Of a DNA stretch of 11,951 bases, positions 5,710 to 11,951 are shown one piece after another. The position numbers were made by a program, and so were the translations under genes. Below the pieces are notes generated by a model. It did not search any database. It saw nothing but the letters and a program-made list of their open reading frames with translations, and had not been told where the DNA came from. Origin of the DNA: Deltaproteobacteria bacterium (GTDB taxonomy: Bacteria > Desulfobacterota_B > Binatia > UBA9968); assembly GCA_030620935.1 (NCBI GenBank), contig JAUXIP010000025.1:1-11951 (forward strand). Direction: 5' to 3'. Numbering within the stretch: the stretch's first letter is position 1; each line of letters begins with the position of its first letter.

Positions 5710-7245
5710 ATGGCCAAGGCCCTCATGATATTGGGAACCGCATCGGACGTGGGGAAGAGTGTCATAGCCGCCGGCCTCTGTCGGATCTTTTATAGATCCG
5801 GTCTGCGTGTTACTCCCTTCAAAGCCCAGAACATGTCGCTTAACTCCTATGTGACGCCCGACGGCGGAGAGATCGGTTGGGCACAAGCCGCCCAAGCAGA
5901 GGCCTGTTGCCTTGAGGCGCGGCGGGATATGAACCCGGTTCTTCTAAAACCGGTTTCCGACGTGGGCTCTCAGGTGATCCTGCAGGGGAAGTTATATGGA
6001 AATATGGGGACCAGAGATTACTATGCCTCTAAAAGACATATCTGGGGAAAGGTCAAAGAAAGCTATCGGAAACTGGCGCAGGAATTTTCTCTCGTTGTCC
6101 TTGAAGGCGCCGGTGGGGCCGCGGAGATCAATCTGCGGAAGCAGGATCTGGCTAATTTCCGCATGGCGGAGTTTGCCGACGCGGATGTTATCCTTGTCGG
6201 GGACATCGAGCGTGGAGGGGTATTCGCCTCGCTCGTAGGAACAGTAGATCTGCTACAGCCGGAAGAAAGAAAGCGGATTAAAGGACTCATCATCAATAAA
6301 TTCCGCGGCGACAAGAGACTCCTTGGAAACGGCATTCAGTTTTTGGAGCAAAGAACAGGGATTCCGGTGTTAGGTGTCGTGCCTTACGCCGATGGAATCA
6401 CCATTCCCGAGGAGGACTCCGTGGCGCTGGAGCGGAGGAAGAGAGAAGAAAAACCGTTCAGCCCCCACACTGTCAACATCGCTGTGATCCGTCTTCCCCA
6501 TATGGCGAACTACACTGATTTTGCGGAGCTGGAGAGAGAAGAGGGTGTGATACTACGCTATGTGAGAGAGAGGGAAGGTTTTTCAATGGCGGATGTGGTG
6601 ATCTTGCCGGGCACCAAGAATACCCTCGGTGATTTGGCATGGCTTTGGGAGGAAGGTTGGGCGAAGGAGATTCTGGCCTACGCAAAAAGAGGTGGTCGGG
6701 TCGTGGGCATCTGCGGCGGTTATCAGATCCTGGGAGATGAGATAAGAGATCCTCTCGGTGTCGAGGGAAGAAGGAAAAAGGGGAAAGGATTGGGGCTCTT
6801 GCCCGTGCAGACGGAGTTGGCGGCGGAGAAGACCGTGGAGAAAGTCATCGCTCGCTCGCGCCTAGATGGATCGAGCGGCTTGATTAGAGGCTATGAGATT
6901 CACATGGGGAGAAGTTGTGTCGGCGAAAACGCTTCTCCGGCATTCAGCATTATCGAGCGGGGAGGAGTAAAGGTAAGCGAGACAGACGGGACCGTGGTTG
7001 GCGATGGACGTGTTTGGGGAACGTATCTTCACGGCATTTTTGCCGACCCTTCTTTTCGCGAGAGTTGGTTACAAAAGATTTTCCGGTGTAAGGGCCTGCG
7101 GAGAAAATCCCGGCAGAAAGAAAAAAACGAGCCCTACGACGCCTGGGCCGCTCATCTGTGCCGCCATCTGGACATAAAAAGGATCTTCCAGCTGGTGGGG
7201 ATAAGGAAACCGAAAAAGCTCTTATGGACTGGCAAACGTTATTAG
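5710..7245 (+). CDS. cobQ: Cobyric acid synthase CobQ/CbiP
   Basis: CobQ uses glutamine and ATP to amidate four side chains of adenosylcobyrinic acid a,c-diamide, giving adenosylcobyric acid. The 511-residue length fits the family. The N-terminal half is a dethiobiotin-synthetase-like ATPase with the P-loop G-T-A-S-D-V-G-K-S (9-17), F-K-A-Q-N-M-S-L-N-S, and E-G-A-G-G-A-A-E-I-N-L. The C-terminal half is a type I glutamine amidotransferase with nucleophile Cys335 in G-I-C-G-G-Y-Q-I-L-G, and His441 in Y-L-H-G-I-F as the likely catalytic histidine. ATG 5710 is preceded by AGAGGAG (5694-5700); a frame opening at 5671 inside bluB is not needed. The gene follows bluB by 14 bases and overlaps cbiB by 22. 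Its product is the same as that of CbiZ, so both routes meet here. Confidence 0.95.
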   Translation: MAKALMILGTASDVGKSVIAAGLCRIFYRSGLRVTPFKAQNMSLNSYVTPDGGEIGWAQAAQAEACCLEARRDMNPVLLKPVSDVGSQVILQGKLYGNMGTRDYYASKRHIWGKVKESYRKLAQEFSLVVLEGAGGAAEINLRKQDLANFRMAEFADADVILVGDIERGGVFASLVGTVDLLQPEERKRIKGLIINKFRGDKRLLGNGIQFLEQRTGIPVLGVVPYADGITIPEEDSVALERRKREEKPFSPHTVNIAVIRLPHMANYTDFAELEREEGVILRYVREREGFSMADVVILPGTKNTLGDLAWLWEEGWAKEILAYAKRGGRVVGICGGYQILGDEIRDPLGVEGRRKKGKGLGLLPVQTELAAEKTVEKVIARSRLDGSSGLIRGYEIHMGRSCVGENASPAFSIIERGGVKVSETDGTVVGDGRVWGTYLHGIFADPSFRESWLQKIFRCKGLRRKSRQKEKNEPYDAWAAHLCRHLDIKRIFQLVGIRKPKKLLWTGKRY

Positions 7246-8201
7246 AATCGTCTGCGGCGCTCCTGATAGGAGCTTTTCTTCTGGATCTCGCCTTTGGTGA
7301 TCCTTGGTGGTTTCCCCATCCGGTGGTCTTGATGGGTAGATTCATCGCTTGGGCAGAACGACGCTTTTGGAGCGGCAAACCGCGGCAGGATTTTATTGCC
7401 GGCATGATTGTCACGCTCGTCTTAATTACCCTCTCAGCAGGAGTTAGCTGGGTTCTGATTTCCATTTTTTCCTTGTTACCCCTGCTGCCTTTTTTTCTGT
7501 TCACCGTGGTCCTCGCCTCGATGACCTTAGCCACGCGAGGTCTTCTTGATGCAGTCGCTCGAATAGAGACTCCGCTACGCATCGGCGATCTGGTCGGGGC
7601 ACGCAAAGCTCTCTCCCACATCGTTGGAAGAGAGACTCGCTCTTTGGATGAGGATAAGGTCTTACGCGCCGGGTTGGAGTCCTTGGCCGAGAATATGTCT
7701 GACGGAGTTGTCGCTCCTCTATTTTATCTTTGCCTGGGAGGAATTCCCTTAGCTATGGCTTACAAGGCGGTCAACACTCTGGATTCAATGATCGGATACC
7801 GGACCGAGCGATATCTTCACTTCGGCCGATTCGCCGCTCGGATGGATGATCTCCTGAACTTTATCCCGGCGCGGCTGACCGGCCTCTTGATTGCGGTAGC
7901 GGCTTGGTTTATGCGGTTGGACGGGACACGGGCGCTCCGTGTGTTGCGGCGCGACCACGCCAACCACCTGAGCCCCAATGCGGGCTATCCTGAGGCGGCT
8001 CTTGCGGGCGCTTTCGGAATAAAACTCGGAGGTCCCAGTATTTACTTCGGTCAAGAAATTCAAAAGCCCCCTATCGGCGAGGAGATCAATCACGTTCACA
8101 TGAATATGTTGAAGGAGGGACGATGGCTAGGTCTGATCACGGCGGCGCTTTCGCTGATTACGTTCTTGCTACTGCTGAGCCTGCCTTTCGTACGCTTCTA
8201 G
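7224..8201 (+). CDS. cbiB: Adenosylcobinamide-phosphate synthase CbiB
   Basis: CbiB is an inner-membrane enzyme that joins adenosylcobyric acid to (R)-1-amino-2-propanol O-2-phosphate. The 325-residue protein starts with a membrane segment followed by the family mark L-A-F-G-D-P-W-W-F-P-H-P-V-V-L-M-G. It continues with more hydrophobic segments, then R-x-L-S-x-I-V-G-R, L-A-E-N-M-S-D-G-V-V-A-P, K-A-V-N-T-L-D-S-M-I-G-Y, N-H-L-S-P-N-A-G-Y-P-E-A-A-L-A-G-A-F and a final membrane helix. The start at ATG 7224 gives the usual length; an earlier ATG at 7158 lies deep in cobQ and would add 22 polar residues. The overlap with cobQ suggests translational coupling. The symbol cobD is also used for this enzyme in some species, which clashes with the next gene's name. 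Confidence 0.95.
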   Translation: MDWQTLLESSAALLIGAFLLDLAFGDPWWFPHPVVLMGRFIAWAERRFWSGKPRQDFIAGMIVTLVLITLSAGVSWVLISIFSLLPLLPFFLFTVVLASMTLATRGLLDAVARIETPLRIGDLVGARKALSHIVGRETRSLDEDKVLRAGLESLAENMSDGVVAPLFYLCLGGIPLAMAYKAVNTLDSMIGYRTERYLHFGRFAARMDDLLNFIPARLTGLLIAVAAWFMRLDGTRALRVLRRDHANHLSPNAGYPEAALAGAFGIKLGGPSIYFGQEIQKPPIGEEINHVHMNMLKEGRWLGLITAALSLITFLLLLSLPFVRF

Positions 8202-9328
8202 GTTTACCGGAGCTTAAAAGAGAGCATGGAGGCAATGTCTTCGCGTGGGCGAGAGACACAGGCCTTGACCCCCGGAAGATTATCGACTTGAGCGCCAGCA
8301 TCAATCCTTTGGGCCCGCCACCTTCGGCGCGAAAGGCCTTCTTTCAAAGCTTTGACACGATCTCTTCTTATCCAGACGGGGAAGGCCGGGAACTGAAAGC
8401 GGCATTGGCGCGACACCACGGGGTGAAAACAGCAGAGATGCTTTTGGGGAATGGATCGACCCAATTGATCTATCTTTTATGCCGAGCATTGAAGCCCCGA
8501 AAGGCTCTAGTTGTCCGCCCGGCCTTCTCGGAATACGGCAACGCCCTAAAACTCGGCGGGACAGAGATCCGATCTTATTTTCTGTTGCCCCAGTACGAGT
8601 TCAAACTGCCGCTCCAGGATTTTCTAGAGGGATGCGCCCGTGGCTTGGAGATGATTTTTCTTTCCAATCCCAACAGCGCAACGGGACAGCTCATTCCTAA
8701 AAGAGAGATGACAGAGATTGCCCGGTTTTGTTCCACGAAAAAGATTTTTTTGGTCGTCGACGAGGCCTTCATGGACTTTGCCGAAGGAGAGTCGGTCAAA
8801 GACTTAATCAGAGAAAATCCTTATCTCGTCGTGCTTCGCTCCCTGACTAAGTATTACTCCCTGCCGGGCTTGCGCATCGGCTATCTCCTGGCTCAAAGCC
8901 GGATTGTAGATCTGCTTGGGCTCCATCAAGAGCCCTGGTCTGTGAATGGGCCGGTCCAAAAGGTTGCTCTCGCCTGCCTTGGGGATACGCGGTTTAGGTT
9001 AAAGACAGCCAAGTGGCTGGCGCAAGAAAGAAAATTCCTGTTTGACACTCTCGCCAAAATGAAAGGGTTTTATCCCTTTCCCTCCCAGGCAAATTTTATC
9101 TTGATGCGGTTGGAGTGCCCTAAGTCCAACGCGATGGATCTTCGCCGGTTTCTTCTCCCGCGGGGGGTTCTGATCCGTTCCTGCGATTCTTTTTCCACGC
9201 TCGGAGAAAACTACTTCCGAGTGGCCGTGCACCTAAGAAGCAGCAGCCTACTTCTCCTCAAAGGGTTAAAGGCGTATGTGAAGTCGATTCAACCTTCGTA
9301 TCGACCCAGGAAATCCGCCCATGGCTAG
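8123..9328 (+). CDS. cobD: L-threonine-O-3-phosphate decarboxylase (CobD/CobC, PLP enzyme)
   Basis: This enzyme decarboxylates threonine phosphate to (R)-1-amino-2-propanol O-2-phosphate, the arm that CbiB attaches. The 401-residue protein is a fold-type I aminotransferase relative: H-G-G-N-V-F at the start of the core, D-L-S-A-S-I-N-P-L-G-P-P, G-N-G-S-T-Q-L-I-Y, S-N-P-N-S-A-T-G, V-D-E-A-F-M-D-F, and the PLP lysine Lys243 in S-L-T-K-Y-Y-S-L-P-G-L-R-I-G-Y. ATG 8123 has a strong site AAGGAGG (8112-8118) and is the only normal start codon in frame before the core. That gives an overlap of 79 bases with cbiB and about 35 extra N-terminal residues compared with typical homologues. It overlaps cobU by 8 bases. 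Confidence 0.92.
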   Translation: MARSDHGGAFADYVLATAEPAFRTLLGLPELKREHGGNVFAWARDTGLDPRKIIDLSASINPLGPPPSARKAFFQSFDTISSYPDGEGRELKAALARHHGVKTAEMLLGNGSTQLIYLLCRALKPRKALVVRPAFSEYGNALKLGGTEIRSYFLLPQYEFKLPLQDFLEGCARGLEMIFLSNPNSATGQLIPKREMTEIARFCSTKKIFLVVDEAFMDFAEGESVKDLIRENPYLVVLRSLTKYYSLPGLRIGYLLAQSRIVDLLGLHQEPWSVNGPVQKVALACLGDTRFRLKTAKWLAQERKFLFDTLAKMKGFYPFPSQANFILMRLECPKSNAMDLRRFLLPRGVLIRSCDSFSTLGENYFRVAVHLRSSSLLLLKGLKAYVKSIQPSYRPRKSAHG

Positions 9329-9854
9329 AGAAATCGTGCTGATTACCGGGGGCGCACGTTCGGGGAAAAGCAGGTATGCCGAAAAGCGCGCCCTTGGGCT
9401 GGGGCCGAGACTTCTCTATCTCGCTACCGGCGAGGCAGGAGATGAGGAGATGGCGCGGCGAATCACCGAGCACAAGAAAAGGCGCGGTGAGAACTGGATC
9501 ACTGTTGAGGAACCGCTGGAAGTGGGAAAAGCGCTATTGGCGCACCAAGAAAAAATCGGCTGCGTCGTGGTGGATTGCTTGACTCTCTGGGTCAGCAATC
9601 TCCTGATTCGGAGAGGCGAGGAGGGCGTTAAAAGCGCGGTGAAAGATCTCGTGGATAAGTCGGCCCATTTTGATTTTCATCTGTTGCTTGTGGCCAACGA
9701 GGTCGGCTGGGGAATTGTCCCCGACAATGCGCTTGCACGCCACTTTCGTGACCTTGCCGGATGGGCGAACCAGCAGATCGGGGCAGTAGCGACCGAGGTT
9801 ATTCTGATGGTCGCCGGTGCTCCTCTTACGGTAAAGAAGATTGAAATAGGATGA
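9321..9854 (+). CDS. cobU: Adenosylcobinamide kinase / adenosylcobinamide-phosphate guanylyltransferase CobU (CobP)
   Basis: CobU phosphorylates adenosylcobinamide and then transfers GMP to the phosphate, giving adenosyl-GDP-cobinamide for CobS. The 177-residue length is typical. The P-loop G-G-A-R-S-G-K-S is at residues 10-17. His51 in R-R-I-T-E-H-K-K-R-R is the likely guanylylated residue, matching His46 of Salmonella CobU. D-C-L-T-L-W-V-S-N-L and N-E-V-G-W-G-I-V-P are further family marks. ATG 9321 overlaps the end of cobD by 8 bases, with AGGAAA (9308-9313) upstream. With CbiZ also present, the kinase step may be partly redundant, but the guanylyltransferase step is needed on either route. 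Confidence 0.95.
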   Translation: MAREIVLITGGARSGKSRYAEKRALGLGPRLLYLATGEAGDEEMARRITEHKKRRGENWITVEEPLEVGKALLAHQEKIGCVVVDCLTLWVSNLLIRRGEEGVKSAVKDLVDKSAHFDFHLLLVANEVGWGIVPDNALARHFRDLAGWANQQIGAVATEVILMVAGAPLTVKKIEIG

Positions 9855-10906
9855 GCTTGCAGCAAACCCTAAAAAAGATTCTTCCCGTAGACCGATCCAT
9901 TGAGCCTGAGGCGCACCGGCGTCTGGATCAATTGACCAAGCCGCAGGGCAGTCTAGGTAAGCTGGAGGAGCTAGCCCTCCACGTGGCCTGCATCCAGGGC
10001 GAGAACCCGCCGCGTGTGGGACAAAAACTCATTTTCATTTTCGCCGCCGATCATGGAATCGTAGGAGAAGGAGTGAGCGCTTATCCCAGTGAGGTCACGA
10101 CTCAGATGACCTATAACTTTCTCAATGGTGGGGCGGCGATCAATGTCCTGGCCCGGCAATTCAATGTGGATGTGGAAGTGGTGGATATGGGAGTCGACCA
10201 CGAGTTTCCGCCTTTGAAGGGCCTGCACTCTCTTAAGGTTAAGCGTGGTACATCGAATTTCGCGCGAGGGCCAGCCATGACACGGGAAGAGGCGCTGCAA
10301 TCCGTTGAGACAGGGATTCGCTTGGCTGAGGGAGCAGCTTCTTCAAATCTCTTCCTCCTCGGCGCGGGCGATATGGGGATCGGCAACACCAGCAGCGCGG
10401 CAGCGATCTGCTCTGCCCTGACAGGTATTTCCGTCGGTGACATCACAGGCAGGGGAACAGGCATCGATTCATCGACTTGGCAGCGCAAGGTCGCCGCCAT
10501 TGACAAGGGACTCGCTTTAAACCGTCCGAATCCCGACGATCCGCTCGACGTTCTGGCCAAGGTCGGAGGGCTGGAGATCGGGGCGATCACGGGTCTTATC
10601 TTGGGCTCAGCGGCCCATCGTACGCCGCTCGTTCTGGACGGCTACATCTCCACTGCGGCGGCGCTCCTGGCTCACCGTTTTAATCCGAGCGTCGGCGAGT
10701 TCCTTTTCGCCTCCCACCTTTCGGCGGAGAGCGGCCACCGTGCCATGCTCGATCATCTCATGCTCTCTCCCCTTTTTGACCTGGGAATGCGCTTGGGAGA
10801 GGGAACCGGCGCTTGCATCGCCATGGGGCTTATCGAGGCCGCAGTAAAAATCATGCGCGAGATGGCGACATTCGAAACGGCCGGGATTGCGGGGAAGAGG
10901 GAGTGA
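9851..10906 (+). CDS. cobT: Nicotinate-nucleotide:dimethylbenzimidazole phosphoribosyltransferase CobT
   Basis: CobT moves phosphoribose from nicotinate mononucleotide to the lower-ligand base, forming alpha-ribazole phosphate. The 351-residue protein shows L-T-K-P-Q-G-S-L-G near residue 28, A-A-D-H-G-I-V-G-E-G-V-S-A-Y-P, F-L-N-G-G-A-A-I-N-V-L-A, G-D-M-G-I-G-N-T-S-S-A-A-A, and R-L-G-E-G-T-G-A. The catalytic glutamate in the last motif is Glu317, the same number as in the Salmonella enzyme. Its ATG overlaps the cobU stop (ATGA, 9851-9854), and its stop overlaps the cobS start. With bluB in the same operon, DMB is the expected base. Confidence 0.97.
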   Translation: MSLQQTLKKILPVDRSIEPEAHRRLDQLTKPQGSLGKLEELALHVACIQGENPPRVGQKLIFIFAADHGIVGEGVSAYPSEVTTQMTYNFLNGGAAINVLARQFNVDVEVVDMGVDHEFPPLKGLHSLKVKRGTSNFARGPAMTREEALQSVETGIRLAEGAASSNLFLLGAGDMGIGNTSSAAAICSALTGISVGDITGRGTGIDSSTWQRKVAAIDKGLALNRPNPDDPLDVLAKVGGLEIGAITGLILGSAAHRTPLVLDGYISTAAALLAHRFNPSVGEFLFASHLSAESGHRAMLDHLMLSPLFDLGMRLGEGTGACIAMGLIEAAVKIMREMATFETAGIAGKRE

Positions 10907-11634
10907 GATCGTTACTGGCTGCGTTTCAGTTTTTGACTGTGCTTCCGTGGTCCAGGACAGTGACCCCCACACCGGAAGAGATCGGCAGATCTACGCCGTT
11001 CTTCCCCCTAGTGGGGTTTTTTCTCGGTTTGATCCTCGTCCTCTGCAATCGCTTTCTTGAGCCGTATCTAGCATCGGAAATTTTGAGTCTTATAATTGTG
11101 ACCCTCTTGATCCTGATGACCCGGGCGCTGCATCTGGATGGCCTCGGAGATACCTTTGACGGACTCGGCGCCAAAGGAGACAGAGAAAATGCTCTAAAGG
11201 CGATGCGTGACAGCCATATCGGAGTTTTTGGTCTCTTGGCGGTTTTGATAGTCGTGGTGCTTAAATTTCGTGCTATTGAGCTGATGGAAGAGACGCGCGA
11301 ACAAGGACTCCTTCTGGCTCCGGTATTTGGTCGCTGGGCAATGGTCGTGTTGGCTTACCGCGCAGTATCGGCGCGCGAGGGGTTAGGTCGGATCATGGTG
11401 GAACATGTGCGGGGACACCACCTTCTCCTCGCCACTGCAGTCACCCTTGTACTGGTCATCGCCTTTTCGGGACGAGTCGGTTTGTTGATTACCATCGGGA
11501 TCTTACTTTTTACACTTTCCAGCAGATTTTATCTCCATCGTCGCTTGGGCGGGGTGACGGGAGATACATTCGGAGCTGTCGGAGAGCTAACCGAGACGTT
11601 TTCTCTTGTTGTCTTTGCGTCGCTTCAACGTTGA
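10903..11634 (+). CDS. cobS: Cobalamin synthase CobS (adenosylcobinamide-GDP ribazoletransferase)
   Basis: CobS is the membrane enzyme that joins adenosyl-GDP-cobinamide to alpha-ribazole or its phosphate, closing the nucleotide loop. The 243-residue protein begins with A-F-Q-F-L-T-V-L-P-W, contains the acidic motif H-L-D-G-L-G-D-T-F-D-G-L (likely metal-binding), then R-D-S-H-I-G-V-F-G, several hydrophobic membrane segments, and near the C-terminus G-G-V-T-G-D-T-F-G-A with E-L-T-E. I start it at GTG 10903, which overlaps the cobT stop by four bases and follows the purine-rich GGGGAAGAGG; this gives the normal family length. A longer frame from 10813 runs inside cobT and is unlikely. It lies 7 bases before cbiA. 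Confidence 0.94.
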   Translation: MRSLLAAFQFLTVLPWSRTVTPTPEEIGRSTPFFPLVGFFLGLILVLCNRFLEPYLASEILSLIIVTLLILMTRALHLDGLGDTFDGLGAKGDRENALKAMRDSHIGVFGLLAVLIVVVLKFRAIELMEETREQGLLLAPVFGRWAMVVLAYRAVSAREGLGRIMVEHVRGHHLLLATAVTLVLVIAFSGRVGLLITIGILLFTLSSRFYLHRRLGGVTGDTFGAVGELTETFSLVVFASLQR

Positions 11635-11641
11635 ACAATCT

Positions 11642-11951
11642 ATGACTCGTTCTTTATCTGCCTTTGCCATTGCAGGGACCCACAGCGGGGTTGGGAAGAC
11701 GACCGTTACGCTCGGGCTCTTGGCTGCTCTGCGCCGTCGAGGCTTGAAAGTCCAACCCTTTAAAGTCGGCCCGGACTTTATCGACCCCGGACTGCACCGC
11801 CAGGTGGCAGGAGCAGCCTCTTACAATCTCGATGGCTGGATGTTGAGCAGAGAATTCAATCTTCAGTCCCTGCGGCGACACTGTGATGGCAAAGAAGTCG
11901 GTGTGGTGGAGGGGATGATGGGTCTCTTCGACGGCTATGACGGGAAGAGCG
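11642..11951 (+). CDS. cbiA: Cobyrinate a,c-diamide synthase CbiA (CobB), 5' part only
   Basis: The gene starts at ATG 11642 and runs off the window edge after 103 codons. The visible part is the N-terminal ATPase domain: P-loop G-T-H-S-G-V-G-K-T-T (12-21), then F-K-V-G-P-D-F-I-D-P-G-L-H, Y-N-L-D-G-W-M, and E-G-M-M-G-L-F-D-G. These match CbiA/CobB, which amidates the a and c side chains of cobyrinic acid (or its hydrogenobyrinic form) with glutamine and ATP. F-x-x-G-P-D-F-I-D-P and the short lead-in separate it from CobQ. No clear ribosome binding site is seen. Its presence shows that the locus also serves de novo synthesis, because CbiA acts upstream of salvage. Confidence 0.93.
   Translation, partial: MTRSLSAFAIAGTHSGVGKTTVTLGLLAALRRRGLKVQPFKVGPDFIDPGLHRQVAGAASYNLDGWMLSREFNLQSLRRHCDGKEVGVVEGMMGLFDGYDGKS

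Overview
The window carries a vitamin B12 (cobalamin) uptake, salvage and late-synthesis locus, almost entirely on the plus strand. The organism should be Gram-negative: there is a TonB energiser, a TonB-dependent outer-membrane receptor with a signal peptide, and a putative lipoprotein. Moderate GC, the gene set and the intergenic repeat style suggest a deltaproteobacterium-like or NC10-like bacterium, but I cannot name a taxon with confidence. The oxygen-using enzyme BluB implies at least occasional exposure to oxygen.

Layout. Bases 1-189 hold a C/G-rich palindromic tract and a sigma-70-like promoter. Bases 190-491 are a cobalamin riboswitch, followed by a long leader that reaches tonB (661-1461). 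A second cobalamin riboswitch (about 1503-1830) precedes a btuB-type receptor (1831-3738). Both riboswitches carry the same roughly 125-base palindromic element at the same place in their peripheral arm. Both also have an apical loop containing CGAAA whose complement TTTCG lies just upstream of the regulated start codon, which points to translational control through a loop-loop contact. After btuB comes a transcobalamin-like DUF4430 lipoprotein gene (3758-4201) broken by one in-frame TGA, then a hairpin-rich spacer.

From 4344 to the end runs a tightly packed operon: cbiZ, bluB, cobQ, cbiB, threonine-phosphate decarboxylase (cobD/cobC), cobU, cobT, cobS and the start of cbiA, which is cut by the window edge. 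Most junctions overlap or are separated by fewer than 20 bases, so translational coupling is likely.

How it works together. TonB, the receptor and perhaps the lipoprotein bring corrinoids through the outer membrane. CbiZ strips the nucleotide-loop side arm from imported corrinoids to give adenosylcobyric acid. CobQ makes the same intermediate from the a,c-diamide produced by CbiA. CobD supplies aminopropanol phosphate, CbiB attaches it, CobU activates the product with GTP, BluB makes 5,6-dimethylbenzimidazole, CobT activates that base, and CobS joins the halves. The locus can therefore rebuild foreign corrinoids into dimethylbenzimidazole-cobalamin and also complete de novo synthesis. No btuCDF, exbBD or corrinoid adenosyltransferase lies in the window.
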